Positions 8,909 through 18,601 are shown, numbered from the stretch's first letter. The stretch is 64,000 nt of DNA from Bifidobacterium aerophilum (GCF_010667685.1 NZ_WHZW01000004.1:1-64000); one strand, 5' to 3'. The notes: generated from the letters alone by a model not told the origin. Numbers and translations are program-made.

Positions 8909-8964
8909 CGACGTATCGGAAGCACCTCGCAATCGCCGCGCCGGACCGCCGTACAATCGTGTGC

Positions 8965-9999
8965 ATGGGCAAAGGCGACAAGCGAACCGACGACGGTTCC
9001 GACTCGGGCATCGGCAAATCGGCCGGTGGCAAGCACATCGGCAAGACGCTCAAACGCGCCGAAAACGGCATCGAGTCCATTGAGACGGGCGACGGCGCGG
9101 CGGAGCGGCTCGCCCGTGCGGCCAAATCCAGCGAACTGCTCAGCGCGGTCTGGTCCTTGCCTCCCGCCCAGCGCCTCATGTTCCACGCCGGCATGCAGGT
9201 CACGCAGGTCCGCGGCGATTCCACGCCCGGCTTCGACGGCGACAAAACCGACGCGGAACGGTTCATCGCGCTGAGTTCCACCGAAATCGCCCGCTATCAG
9301 AACCTCCTGTACGCCAACGGCGTGCGTGGCTCACGCCGTCGCCTGCTTATCGTGCTGCAGGGCATGGATGCCTCCGGCAAGGGCGGCATCGTCAAGCACG
9401 TGTTCCGTCAGGGCAACCCGATGGGCATCCACTATCACGGATTCGGAGCGCCCACCACCGAGGAACGGGCGCACGACTTCCTGTGGCGCGTCGAACGCGA
9501 ACTGCCCGATCCCGGCTGGATCGCCGTCTTCGACCGCTCCCACTACGAGGACATCGTCATGCCGCACGTCTACGGCACCCTGCCCGAGGAAACATGGCGC
9601 GCGCGATACGACATCATCAACGATTTCGAACGAGACCTCGTCGCCGACGGCTGCACGATCATCAAGATCTTCCTCGTCGTCAGCCGCGAGGAGCAGAAAC
9701 GTCACTTCCTCGGTCGTCTCGACGACCCGACCAAACGTTGGAAGTTCGACATGTCCGACCTCGATGCGCGTGACCGCTGGAACGACTACATGGCCGCCTG
9801 GCAGGAGACGTTCGAGCGTACGAGCACGCCGGCCGCGCCGTGGTATCTCGTTCCCGCCGACAACCGCTGGTACTCGCGGGCCGTCGTCTCCGAACTGCTG
9901 CGCACGAGCCTGAAGAACATGAACATGACCTGGCCCGCGCTGAAGTCCGGCATCGATCCGGACGAGGCGAAGCGACGTCTTGCGGCGGAGCGGAGGTAG
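8965..9999 (+). CDS. ppk2: Polyphosphate kinase 2 family protein
   Basis: A 344-residue cytosolic PPK2-type kinase, which transfers phosphate between polyphosphate and nucleotides (usually making NDP or NTP from polyphosphate). Walker A is GMDASGKGG at 133-141, Walker B DRSHYED at 190-196, and the lid module includes KRHFLGRLDDPTKRWKF. The C-terminal PADNRWYSR block is typical. About 100 N-terminal residues precede the core. The start at 8965 was chosen because TACAAT (8952-8957) ends 7 nt before it, consistent with leaderless expression; longer in-frame starts upstream run through the palindromic repeat. The direction of catalysis and nucleotide preference (class I, II or III) are not readable here. 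Confidence 0.88.
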   Translation: MGKGDKRTDDGSDSGIGKSAGGKHIGKTLKRAENGIESIETGDGAAERLARAAKSSELLSAVWSLPPAQRLMFHAGMQVTQVRGDSTPGFDGDKTDAERFIALSSTEIARYQNLLYANGVRGSRRRLLIVLQGMDASGKGGIVKHVFRQGNPMGIHYHGFGAPTTEERAHDFLWRVERELPDPGWIAVFDRSHYEDIVMPHVYGTLPEETWRARYDIINDFERDLVADGCTIIKIFLVVSREEQKRHFLGRLDDPTKRWKFDMSDLDARDRWNDYMAAWQETFERTSTPAAPWYLVPADNRWYSRAVVSELLRTSLKNMNMTWPALKSGIDPDEAKRRLAAERR

Positions 10000-10120
10000 A
10001 AGTGCGTGTCCCTTTACCGCGTTCGGCGGGAAGGCATAGTGACATATAACGGTACATCTTGGCATTGCTGAAATTGCTGCGATTGCATGACTTTCCGTCT
10101 CATTTCAGTATGATTACGTA

Positions 10121-10132
10121 TGTATCGATACA
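10121..10132. promoter_or_regulatory. Palindromic operator candidate upstream of the rhamnosidase
   Basis: TGTATCGATACA is a perfect 12-bp palindrome 29 bp before the start of the GH78 gene. Its position fits a local sugar-responsive repressor, but no regulator gene is adjacent. Just upstream (10064-10088) an ATTGCTG/ATTGC motif recurs three times. Confidence 0.45.
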
Positions 10133-10160
10133 GTAATGGTGGCGATGGGGGCGCGACGCA

Positions 10161-12656
10161 ATGATGACGATGACGGAACCAGTGCGATGGCAGGCGCAGA
10201 TGATCGGCGGGCCGGACGACACCGTGGAGGTCGATCCGGCCGCGGCGGGCGGCAAGATGCGACGGCCGCCGGTGATCCGCTGTGATTTCGACGTGACCGG
10301 CACTCCGGCTGCGGCGCGGTTGCGCGTGACCGCATGGGGCCTGTTCGAAGCGGAATTGAACGGCCGACGAGTCGGCGAGGACGTGCTGGCGCCCGGCTGG
10401 ACCGTGTACGACGAACGGTTGCCGTACTGGACCTACGACGTGACCGATCTGGTGCATGACGGCGCGAACGTGCTCGGTTTCTGGCTCGGCGACGGATGGT
10501 ATCGCGGCCGGATCGGATTCAACGGCGGGCAATGCGACAACTACGGCAGCCGGCTGGGCATATTCGCGCAACTGGAACTGACGGATGCGGACGGTACGGT
10601 CACGGTCGTCGCGTCGAATGCCGATGACGGGCGATGGAAGACGGGCTGCGGCCCGATTCTCGCCAGCGGATTGTACGAGGGGGAGACCTTCGACGCGAGG
10701 GAAGGACGTGACCCGTTCTCCGAATCGGCGACATCCGACCGTCATTGGCAGCCGGTCGAACGGCTCGACTTCGATCGGTCGGTCCTGTATCCGGCGAACG
10801 AATCGACCGCCGTGCGCTGCATCGACGAACATCATCCCAGGGCAATCAGCCAGCTCCCGGACGGTCGCTGGCTCGTCGACTTCGGCCAGAACTGCACGCA
10901 GCGCGTCGTCCTGACCGTCCCCGCAACCGAGCCCGGCCACGAGATCGACATCCGGCACGTCGAGGTCATCAACCCCGACGGCACGCCGGCCACTCGCCCG
11001 CTGCGCCGCGCCATCCAGCACGACCATTACGTCAGCGACGGCAATCCGGCCGTCTGGGAGCCGCGCTTCACCATGCACGGCTTCAGATACGCGGTCGTCG
11101 GCGGCTGGCCGTCCGATCGTCCGCTCACCGTCGCCGACCTGCATACGCGCGTATACAGTTCTGCGCGGCACCGTCTCGGCTGGTTCGCCTGCTCCGACGA
11201 ACGTGTCAACCGGCTCTCCGAGAACGCGCTCTGGTCGATGCTGTCGAACTTCGTCTCGATCCCCACCGACTGCCCGCAACGCGACGAACGCTTCGGCTGG
11301 ACCGGCGACATCGCCGTGTTCGCGCCCACCGCCGCGTACCTGTACGACGTGAACGGTTTCCTCGACAGCTGGCTCTCGGACGTCGCGATCGAAACCGAAC
11401 GCTGGGGCACCGTGCCGTACTACGTGCCGTATCCGTTCCCGGGCTGGGGCAAGCCGGACGCGGTCGCGCTGTGGGGCGACGCTGCGACGATGGTGCCGTG
11501 GGCGCTGTACATGGCGACCGGCGACGTTGCGGTGCTGCGGCGGCATATCGGATTGTCCCGTCGCTGGATGGATGAAATCGCGGGACTGCTTGCGGATGAC
11601 GGCGTATGGGACCGCAAGCCCGACGTATGGTGCGGCCAGCTTGGCGACTGGCTCGATCCGACCGCGCCGCCGGACGATGCGGCCCGCGCCATGACCGACA
11701 AGGCGCTCGTCGCCACCGCGTTCGCCGCGCATTCGGCCGATCTGGTCGCACGCATGCTACGCGCGATCGCGACGCATGCGACCGCGGGCGCTGATGCAAC
11801 TGTTGCCGGAATGCCGGATGATGATGCGTCGGACGGTCGGAATCTGCGCGATGCCGCGACGATGCTGCGCGATGCCGAACGATACGAATCGCTCGCCTCG
11901 CATATCCGCGCCGGATTCCGCACGCGGTTCGTGCGACCGGACGGTACGATGACTTCGGACACGCAGTGCGCGTACGCCCTGCTTATCGCGCTCGACATGC
12001 TGGCCGGTGCGGACGGAACCGCCGAATACGACCGGCTGCGCGCGGCGGCGGGGGAGCGGCTCGCGCAACTCGTGCGCGAACGCGGGTACGTGGTCGGCAC
12101 CGGATTCGCCGGCACGCCGTTTGTGCTGCCCGCGCTGTGCTCGACCGGACACGCGGATGAGGCGTTCTCGCTGTTCCTGTCCGACCGGTGCCCGTCGTGG
12201 CTGTACCAGGTGCGCATAGGCGCGACGACCACATGGGAGCGCTGGGATTCGATGCTGGAGAACGGCGAGGTGAACCCCGGCGATATGACCTCGTTCAACC
12301 ATTACGCATTCGGCTCGGTGCTCGACTGGATGCACGCGGCGATCGGCGGGCTGGAACTGGCCGACGCCGGTTGGCGACGCATGCGTGTGCGGCCGCAGGT
12401 TGCCGCAGCGCTCGCGCACGGCATCCGCTCCGGCTCCGCCGCGCATGTCACGCCGTATGGGAAGGCGTCGGTCGCATGGTGGGAGGGCGACGATCATGTG
12501 GTCCGCATGTCCGTCGACGTCCCGCAGGGCGTCACCGCCGAACTCGGCCTGCCCGCCACCGACGAACGCGACGGGCGACGGTTGCCGGCCGGTGCCATAC
12601 TGTCCGCGGGCCATTGCGATCTGCTGATCTGGACCGACGTTCTCGAAGTGCGGTAG
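10161..12656 (+). CDS. Alpha-L-rhamnosidase, glycoside hydrolase family 78
   Basis: An 831-residue GH78 enzyme that should remove terminal alpha-L-rhamnose from glycosides such as plant flavonoids or pectic oligosaccharides by inversion. N-terminal beta domains (residues 1-330) include the carbohydrate-binding-like LNGRRVGEDVLAPGWTVYD block. The (alpha/alpha)6 barrel carries the family hallmark PTDCPQRDERFGWTGD at 368-383, with candidate acid E376. The C-terminal beta-sandwich contains TSFNHYAFGSVLDWMH. No signal peptide is visible, so it acts in the cytosol on imported substrate, yet no transporter or other rhamnose gene is adjacent. The start follows a GATGGGGGCG stretch; a second ATG lies three bases on. 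Confidence 0.9.
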   Translation: MMTMTEPVRWQAQMIGGPDDTVEVDPAAAGGKMRRPPVIRCDFDVTGTPAAARLRVTAWGLFEAELNGRRVGEDVLAPGWTVYDERLPYWTYDVTDLVHDGANVLGFWLGDGWYRGRIGFNGGQCDNYGSRLGIFAQLELTDADGTVTVVASNADDGRWKTGCGPILASGLYEGETFDAREGRDPFSESATSDRHWQPVERLDFDRSVLYPANESTAVRCIDEHHPRAISQLPDGRWLVDFGQNCTQRVVLTVPATEPGHEIDIRHVEVINPDGTPATRPLRRAIQHDHYVSDGNPAVWEPRFTMHGFRYAVVGGWPSDRPLTVADLHTRVYSSARHRLGWFACSDERVNRLSENALWSMLSNFVSIPTDCPQRDERFGWTGDIAVFAPTAAYLYDVNGFLDSWLSDVAIETERWGTVPYYVPYPFPGWGKPDAVALWGDAATMVPWALYMATGDVAVLRRHIGLSRRWMDEIAGLLADDGVWDRKPDVWCGQLGDWLDPTAPPDDAARAMTDKALVATAFAAHSADLVARMLRAIATHATAGADATVAGMPDDDASDGRNLRDAATMLRDAERYESLASHIRAGFRTRFVRPDGTMTSDTQCAYALLIALDMLAGADGTAEYDRLRAAAGERLAQLVRERGYVVGTGFAGTPFVLPALCSTGHADEAFSLFLSDRCPSWLYQVRIGATTTWERWDSMLENGEVNPGDMTSFNHYAFGSVLDWMHAAIGGLELADAGWRRMRVRPQVAAALAHGIRSGSAAHVTPYGKASVAWWEGDDHVVRMSVDVPQGVTAELGLPATDERDGRRLPAGAILSAGHCDLLIWTDVLEVR

Positions 12657-12684
12657 ACGGGCAGCGGGTAGACTGGGGAGCATT

Positions 12685-15252
12685 ATGGCAGATACTGAGA
12701 CTTATGGTTCCTTGGGGGCGCTGGCGCCGAGCTGGGACGACGGCGAACGCAACATCGATTCGGACGAGATCTACGAGCGGTTCTTCGGCTGGGTGCATGA
12801 CGTCAAGCACATCGAGCCGTGGCCGCATCAGGAGGAGGCCATCATGGACCTTCTCGCCGGCGATCACGTGATCCTGAACACGCCCACCGGTTCGGGCAAG
12901 TCGCTGGTCGCGCTCGGCATGCATTTCGCCGCGCTGTGCACCGGCCGGCGGTCGTATTACACCGCGCCGATCAAGGCGCTCGTCTCGGAGAAGTTCTTCG
13001 ATCTGGTCGACGTGTTCGGCCGCGACAACGTGGGCATGATCACCGGCGACACGCATATCAACGCGGATGCGCCGATCATCTGCTGCACGGCGGAGATCCT
13101 CGCGAACCAGGCGTTGCGCGAGGGGCGGCATGCCGACGTCGGATGCGTCGCGATGGACGAGTTCCATTATTACGGTGATCCGGAGCGCGGCTGGGCGTGG
13201 CAGGTTCCGCTGCTCACCTTGCCGAAGACGCAGTTCCTGCTGATGAGCGCGACGCTCGGCAACGTGGACGCGATCGCCGACAAGCTCGAGGACATGACCG
13301 ACACGGACGTGGACATCATCGCCGACGCTCCGCGGCCGGTGCCGCTCACCTACGAGTACACGCTCGATCCGCTTGAGAAGACCGTAGAACTGGCGTTCCG
13401 CGAAGGGTCCACGCCGATCTACGTCGTGCATTTCTCGCAGGACGCGGCGCTGGAGACCGCGCAGGCGCTCGCCTCGACCGGAGTCTCCAGCAAGGAGCAG
13501 CGCGCGGCCATCGCCGAGGCGATCAAGGGCGTCAAGTTCACCACCGCGTTCGGCAAGATCCTGCAGCGTCTGCTGCGCACCGGCGTCGGCATCCATCACG
13601 CCGGCATGCTGCCGCGCTACCGTCGACTGGTCGAACAGCTCGCCCAGCAGGGCCTGCTGCCGGTCATCTGCGGCACCGACACGCTCGGTGTCGGCATCAA
13701 CGTGCCGATCCACTCGGTCGTCCTTACGGCGCTCACCAAATTCGACGGCACGCACATGCGCAAGCTGCGCGCGCGTGAATTCCACCAGATCGCCGGCCGC
13801 GCGGGACGCATGGGCTTCGACACGGAAGGGCTCGTGATCGCGGAGGCCCCCGAGTTCGAGATCGAGAACGCGAAGGCCGTGGCCAAGGCCGGCAACGATC
13901 CGAAGAAACTCAAGAAGGTCAAGCGCAAGAAGGCTCCGGAAGGGTTCGTCACATGGAATCAGGCCACGTTCGACAAGCTCATCGACGCGGCCCCCGAAAC
14001 GCTCGTGCCGCACATGAAGATCACGCATTCGATGGTCCTGAACGAGGTCGCGCAGGGCGGCGACGCGCGCTACCGCGTCGACCGGCTCATCGACGACTCC
14101 GCGCAAAGCCCCGACCAGAAGGAGAAGCTGCACCAGCGGGCCGACGAGATCTTCCAGACCCTGTTCGACACGAAGGTCATCGAAACCGAGGACCGCGACG
14201 ACGGCGGCAAGAACTACTACCTGGACGTGGACGTGCCCGACGATTTCGCGCTCGACCAGCCGTTGTCGCCGTTCCTGCTCGCCGCGCTCGAACTGCTCGA
14301 CCCCGAGTCCGACACGTACGCGCTCGACGTGATCTCGATGGTCGAGGCCACGCTCGAAGACCCCAAGCAGGTGCTGAAGGCGCAGGAGCGTCAGGCGCGC
14401 GACAAGGCGCTCGTCGAGATGAAGGAGGACGGGCTCGAATACGACGAGCGCATGGACAAGCTGCAGGAGATCACGTATCCGAAGCCGCTTGAGGACATGC
14501 TGCAGGCCGCGTTCGACCAGTACCGTGCCGACGTGCCGTGGGCGAACGACTACTGGCTTTCGCCGAAGTCCGTCGTGCGTGACATGGTCGAAACCGCGTC
14601 CGACTTCACGGGGTACATCGCCCGCTACAACATCGCCCGCTCCGAAGGTACGCTGCTGCGCTACCTGTCGGACGCGTACCGTGCGCTCGCGCGTACCGTG
14701 CCGGCCGAAAAACGCGACGAGCAGCTGGACGACATCATCTCGTGGCTGCGCGTGGTCGTCCGCTCGATCGACTCCAGCCTGGTGGACGAATGGGAGCATG
14801 CGGGCGACGAGTCCGATGCGGCCGCCGAAGCCGCGGCGAACCTGGCCGCGCCGGGCGGCTCGCGCGAGGCGGTGGTCGAGGACCGTCGCGGCCTGATCGT
14901 GCTCATCCGCAACGCGATGTTCCGTCGCGTGCAGCTCATGGATCTTGACCGACCCGAGGAACTCGGCGCGCTCGACAAGGACTGGGGTTACGGCGTGCAC
15001 GAATGGGAGGATGCGCTCGACGACTACTACGACGAGCATGAGTACGTCGGCATCGATGCGGCCGCCCGTTCCGGCAAGCTGTTCATCCTCGACGATTCGC
15101 TTGAGCAGAAGGAACACGCGTGGAAGGTGCGTCAGATCATCGACGACTCCGACGGCGACCATGACTGGGCCATCACCGGCACCGTCGACCTCGACACCAC
15201 GCAGGAGACCGGCGAGGTCGTGTTCTTCGACTACCACGTCGGCGCGGCCTGA
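12685..15252 (+). CDS. Ski2-like DEAD/DEAH-box helicase with DUF3516-type C-terminus
   Basis: An 855-residue superfamily 2 helicase, probably an RNA helicase. Motif I TPTGSGKS is at 66-73, motif II DEFH at 158-161, and motif III LMSATLG follows. The C-terminal RecA domain has TDTLGVGINVPI and QIAGRAGRMG (motifs V-VI). Residues about 410-855 match the actinobacterial DUF3516 extension as I recall it, rich in acidic helices. ATG follows GGGGAG and a TAGACT -10 candidate at 12669-12674. It is a single gene ending in a terminator. Its substrate is unknown; RNA turnover or ribosome quality control are guesses from the Ski2 family. Confidence 0.88.
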   Translation: MADTETYGSLGALAPSWDDGERNIDSDEIYERFFGWVHDVKHIEPWPHQEEAIMDLLAGDHVILNTPTGSGKSLVALGMHFAALCTGRRSYYTAPIKALVSEKFFDLVDVFGRDNVGMITGDTHINADAPIICCTAEILANQALREGRHADVGCVAMDEFHYYGDPERGWAWQVPLLTLPKTQFLLMSATLGNVDAIADKLEDMTDTDVDIIADAPRPVPLTYEYTLDPLEKTVELAFREGSTPIYVVHFSQDAALETAQALASTGVSSKEQRAAIAEAIKGVKFTTAFGKILQRLLRTGVGIHHAGMLPRYRRLVEQLAQQGLLPVICGTDTLGVGINVPIHSVVLTALTKFDGTHMRKLRAREFHQIAGRAGRMGFDTEGLVIAEAPEFEIENAKAVAKAGNDPKKLKKVKRKKAPEGFVTWNQATFDKLIDAAPETLVPHMKITHSMVLNEVAQGGDARYRVDRLIDDSAQSPDQKEKLHQRADEIFQTLFDTKVIETEDRDDGGKNYYLDVDVPDDFALDQPLSPFLLAALELLDPESDTYALDVISMVEATLEDPKQVLKAQERQARDKALVEMKEDGLEYDERMDKLQEITYPKPLEDMLQAAFDQYRADVPWANDYWLSPKSVVRDMVETASDFTGYIARYNIARSEGTLLRYLSDAYRALARTVPAEKRDEQLDDIISWLRVVVRSIDSSLVDEWEHAGDESDAAAEAAANLAAPGGSREAVVEDRRGLIVLIRNAMFRRVQLMDLDRPEELGALDKDWGYGVHEWEDALDDYYDEHEYVGIDAAARSGKLFILDDSLEQKEHAWKVRQIIDDSDGDHDWAITGTVDLDTTQETGEVVFFDYHVGAA

Positions 15253-15283
15253 CGGCGGCTGGACCGCTGGCGCGTGTGGAGGG

Positions 15284-15310
15284 GCGTGGCGGTTTGGGGA
15301 TCCGCCACGC
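15284..15310 (+). terminator. Terminator hairpin after the helicase gene
   Basis: GCGTGGCGG (15284-15292) and CCGCCACGC (15302-15310) form a perfect 9-bp stem with a 9-nt loop, 32 bp after the helicase stop. Confidence 0.65.
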
Positions 15311-15316
15311 GAGATG

Positions 15317-15332
15317 TCGAACGGATGTTCGA
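15317..15332. promoter_or_regulatory. LexA/SOS box in the rarA promoter
   Basis: TCGAACGGATGTTCGA matches the Gram-positive SOS box CGAAC-N4-GTTCG with perfect 6-bp arms. It ends 9 bp before the TATGGT -10 box (15342-15347) of rarA, so LexA binding would block the promoter. Confidence 0.8.
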
Positions 15333-15353
15333 AGGTTGGGGTATGGTAGTCGT

Positions 15354-16724
15354 ATGAGCGATACTGACCTGTTTGACGCGAGCGCGGCCGCCGACGAGAC
15401 GATGACGCGGCCGCTTGCGGTGCGCATGCGGCCGAACACCGTGGACGAGGTGGTCGGCCAGTCGCAGGTGCTGGGGGAGGGCAGTCCCCTGCGCCGGCTG
15501 GCGAACCCCGCGTCGAAGGGGTCGCTGACCGCGCCCAGCTCGGTCATCCTGTTCGGGCCTCCTGGCGTGGGCAAGACCACGCTCGCCTATATCGTCGCCA
15601 AACAGTCCGGCCGTGCGTTCGAGGAACTGTCGGCCGTCACGTCTGGGGTCAAGGACGTGCGCGACGTGCTGTCGCGCGCACGGCACCGTCTCGTGTCCCA
15701 AGGCAAGGAGACCGTGCTGTTCATCGACGAGGTGCACCGGTTCTCCAAATCGCAGCAGGACGCGCTGCTGCCGAGCGTGGAGAACCGCGACGTCACGTTC
15801 ATCGCCGCCACCACCGAAAACCCGAGCTTTTCGGTCATCAAGCCATTGCTCAGCCGATCGGTCGTCGTCAAGCTCGAATCGCTGGAACCTGACGATCTCA
15901 AAACGCTGATCCTCCGTGCGGTGGAGGATCCGCGCGGGCTCAAAGGAGAAGTGAGGATCGACGACGACGCCGTGGACGAGATCATCCGGCTCGCCGGCGG
16001 CGACGCGCGTAAGACCCTGACGATCCTCGAAGCGGCGGCCGGCGCGGCCACCGGCGACCAGACGCGCAAAAAAGGCGCCCGTCGGCCGGTCATCACGCCG
16101 GACATCGTCAGCAAGGTCATGGACGTGGCGACCGTGCGATACGACAAGGACGGCGACGACCATTACGACGTGATCTCCGCGTTCATCAAATCCATGCGGG
16201 GGTCCGACCCGGACGCGGCCATCCACTACCTCGCGCGCATGCTGCGAGCGGGGGAGGACCCGCGCTTCATCGCCCGTCGCATCATGATCGCCGCCGCCGA
16301 GGAGGTCGGCATGGCCGCGCCGCAGATCCTGCAGGTCACCGTGGCCGCCGCGCAGGCCGTCGCGATGATCGGCATGCCCGAGGCGCGGATCATCCTCGCC
16401 GAGGCGACCATCGCCGTCGCCACCGCGCCGAAATCCAACGCCAGCTACAACGCGATCAACGCGGCGCTCGCCGACGTGGACGCCGGGCTGATCGGCCAGG
16501 TGCCGCTGTATTTGAGGAACGCGCCCACCAAGCTTATGAAGGAGTGGGGCAACCACGAGGGATACAAGTACGCGCACGACTGGCCGGGCGCGGTCGCCCC
16601 GCAGGAATACCTGCCCGAGGAATTGAGAGGAAAGGAGTACTACCATCCCAACGACCGTGGATACGAGCATGAGGTGAAGCCGCGATTGGAGAAGATCCGC
16701 AAGATTCTTCACGAAGGGGAGTGA
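15354..16724 (+). CDS. rarA: Replication-associated recombination protein A (RarA/MgsA AAA+ ATPase)
   Basis: A 456-residue clamp-loader-like AAA+ ATPase that acts at stalled replication forks. Walker A GPPGVGKTT is at 68-76, Walker B and sensor I follow in LFIDEVHRF and ATTENPSF, and the C-terminal tetramerisation part has RMLRAGEDPRFIARRI and the family ending in which LPEELRGKEYYHPNDRG occurs. ATG at 15354 is 6 nt after TATGGT, so the mRNA is probably leaderless. A LexA box overlaps the promoter region, which puts the gene under SOS control and supports the repair role. Confidence 0.92.
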   Translation: MSDTDLFDASAAADETMTRPLAVRMRPNTVDEVVGQSQVLGEGSPLRRLANPASKGSLTAPSSVILFGPPGVGKTTLAYIVAKQSGRAFEELSAVTSGVKDVRDVLSRARHRLVSQGKETVLFIDEVHRFSKSQQDALLPSVENRDVTFIAATTENPSFSVIKPLLSRSVVVKLESLEPDDLKTLILRAVEDPRGLKGEVRIDDDAVDEIIRLAGGDARKTLTILEAAAGAATGDQTRKKGARRPVITPDIVSKVMDVATVRYDKDGDDHYDVISAFIKSMRGSDPDAAIHYLARMLRAGEDPRFIARRIMIAAAEEVGMAAPQILQVTVAAAQAVAMIGMPEARIILAEATIAVATAPKSNASYNAINAALADVDAGLIGQVPLYLRNAPTKLMKEWGNHEGYKYAHDWPGAVAPQEYLPEELRGKEYYHPNDRGYEHEVKPRLEKIRKILHEGE

Positions 16725-16859
16725 CGTTCCCCGGACGCGGCATCCGACCGGCGTGATTGTCCGGTGTGGTCGGCTAAGGTGTGCGGTGGTTAGGGGCGGA
16801 AACGGATGGCCGAATGCCGGTTGCGATCCGTCGAGACAAGACGCCCGAACGGTTGGCAA

Positions 16860-16893
16860 ACCACATTCCACAGATATCATGACCGCATGTGGT
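16860..16893. promoter_or_regulatory. Inverted-repeat operator candidate before an MFS gene
   Basis: ACCACAT (16860-16866) and ATGTGGT (16887-16893) form 7-bp inverted arms enclosing a GATATCAT sequence that could be a -10 box. It lies about 55 bp before the MFS start. The rest of 16725-16946 shows nothing further. Confidence 0.35.
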
Positions 16894-16946
16894 CGCCGCC
16901 ATGCGACTGCCGTCATGAGAGTTGAGCACAAGAAACGGGAGTACGC

Positions 16947-18527
16947 ATGGAATCGCCTACGACACATCAGTCGGGCAATACCGAAACGGCACGCACCGAC
17001 ATCACCCATACCACGCACGTCGGCGCCGCACATGGCGGCGCCGCGCATACGCGCGCGTCCGAAACCGGACCCGTGGCCGCCGCGCGCACCGACGAACGCA
17101 TCCCGCTGAGCCTGATCGGCTCCATCGTCGCCGTCGGCTCGCTTGCGTTCGTCGGCATCCTCACCGAAACGGTCATGACCGTGCTGTTCCCCGAACTCAT
17201 GGTCGAGTTCAGCGTCAACACCGCCACCGTGCAGTGGATCACCACGATCTACCTGCTGGTCGTCGCGGCCACCATGCCGTTGTCGTCGTTCCTCAACCGG
17301 CGGTTCAGACTCAAAACGCTGTTCGTCGCGGCCGTGACGCTGGCCGTGCTCGGCTCGTTCATCATGATCGTCGGTCACTCGTTCCCGCTCATCCTGATCG
17401 CCCGCGTCATCCAGGGCGTCGGTTCGGGCGTGGCCACGCCGCTCATGATGAACATCATCCTCCAGCAGGCACCTCGTTCCAAGGTCGGGCAGCTCATGGG
17501 CGTGGGCTCGCTGGTCATCACCGTCGCGCCGGCCATCGGACCGACCGTCGGCGGCGCTATCTCCAGCGTGCTGCCGTGGCGCGCGATCTTCGTCATCGTC
17601 ATCCCGATCGTACTGTTCGTATCCCTGCCGGTCGGCCTCAAGTGCATCCGTCAGACGCGTCCGACCGAAGCCGCGCAGCTCAATCCGCTGCAGTTCGTCG
17701 CGATCGTGCTTGCCCTGTGCGGCCTGATCTTCGCGCTCAACCAGGCCGGCGTGGCGGTCGGTGAGGCCGTGTCCGGAGGCTCCGGCGCGGTGCGTTCCGC
17801 GATCCTGGCCGCCGTGAGCCTCGTCATCGGCGTCGGTTCGCTGCTGTTCTTCGGCTGGTCGTCGAAGCGTTCGTTCTCGCCGCTGATCCGCTTGGGCTGG
17901 CTGCGTGACCCGGTCGTGCTGCTGCACCTGCTGCCGTACCTGCTCATGCCGATCGTCGGCATCGGCTTCGGCTACGTGGTCACGAACGTGGCGCAGATGT
18001 CGCTCGGCACGACGGCGTTCGTGGCCGGTGCGCTCGTGCTGCCGGGCGCGCTGATCGGCGCGTTCTTCGCCCCCGTGGGCGGCATGCTGTACGACCGGTT
18101 CGGCGCGCCCCGTCCGGTGCTCGCCGCGATCGGCACGGCCACGCTTGGCCCGGTGCTGCTGCTCGTCTTCTCCATGCATCTGACGCCTGCGCTGCTGGCC
18201 GGCTTCTACTTCATTTTCGGCCTGTGCTATGCGCTCGGCTACTCGAACATCATGACCAGCGCGTTGAACGGCATCGACCGCGAATTCACTCCGGACGGCA
18301 ATGCCGTATTCCAGACCTCGCTCCAGTTCGGCGGCGCGGTCGGCACCGCGCTGTTCTCGACGATCCTCGGCGTGGCGCAGGCCGAAGCCGGAGAGGAAGG
18401 ATCGGCAACGTTCCGGCATGCCACCGCGGTCGGCGGCGCATGCGTGTTCGCCACGATGATCGTGATCTGCGTGATCTCGGTCTGCTCGCTGGTCGCCGCG
18501 TTCCGTCTGCGCGCGGCACGGCGCTAG
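16947..18527 (+). CDS. MFS drug exporter, DHA2 (14-TM) family
   Basis: A 526-residue EmrB/QacA-like proton-coupled exporter. After a hydrophilic N-terminus of about 50 residues, fourteen hydrophobic segments are visible. The early motif WITTIYLLVVAATMPLSSFLNRRF (split here: WITTIYLLVVAATMPLS, then a basic NRRFRLK loop) and the motif C-like GPTVGGAIS are typical of DHA2 antiporters. ATG at 16947 is preceded by ACGGGAG. It stands alone between rarA and a second MFS gene, each with its own terminator. Substrate unknown. Confidence 0.85.
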   Translation: MESPTTHQSGNTETARTDITHTTHVGAAHGGAAHTRASETGPVAAARTDERIPLSLIGSIVAVGSLAFVGILTETVMTVLFPELMVEFSVNTATVQWITTIYLLVVAATMPLSSFLNRRFRLKTLFVAAVTLAVLGSFIMIVGHSFPLILIARVIQGVGSGVATPLMMNIILQQAPRSKVGQLMGVGSLVITVAPAIGPTVGGAISSVLPWRAIFVIVIPIVLFVSLPVGLKCIRQTRPTEAAQLNPLQFVAIVLALCGLIFALNQAGVAVGEAVSGGSGAVRSAILAAVSLVIGVGSLLFFGWSSKRSFSPLIRLGWLRDPVVLLHLLPYLLMPIVGIGFGYVVTNVAQMSLGTTAFVAGALVLPGALIGAFFAPVGGMLYDRFGAPRPVLAAIGTATLGPVLLLVFSMHLTPALLAGFYFIFGLCYALGYSNIMTSALNGIDREFTPDGNAVFQTSLQFGGAVGTALFSTILGVAQAEAGEEGSATFRHATAVGGACVFATMIVICVISVCSLVAAFRLRAARR

Positions 18528-18569
18528 ATCGGCCGGCGACGGTTCGCTGCGACCGCGGCCATGTTCGAT

Positions 18570-18601
18570 GGGCGGTTTTTGCCGGATGGCGGAAACCGCC
18601 C
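18570..18601 (+). terminator. Terminator hairpin after the MFS gene
   Basis: GGGCGGTTT (18570-18578) pairs perfectly with AAACCGCCC (18593-18601) across a 14-nt loop, 43 bp after the stop. Confidence 0.65.

Noticed and set aside
8779..8964. Longer N-terminus for the polyphosphate kinase (open frame from 8779)
   Set aside because: It would translate the palindromic repeat; a -10 box lies directly before the ATG at 8965.
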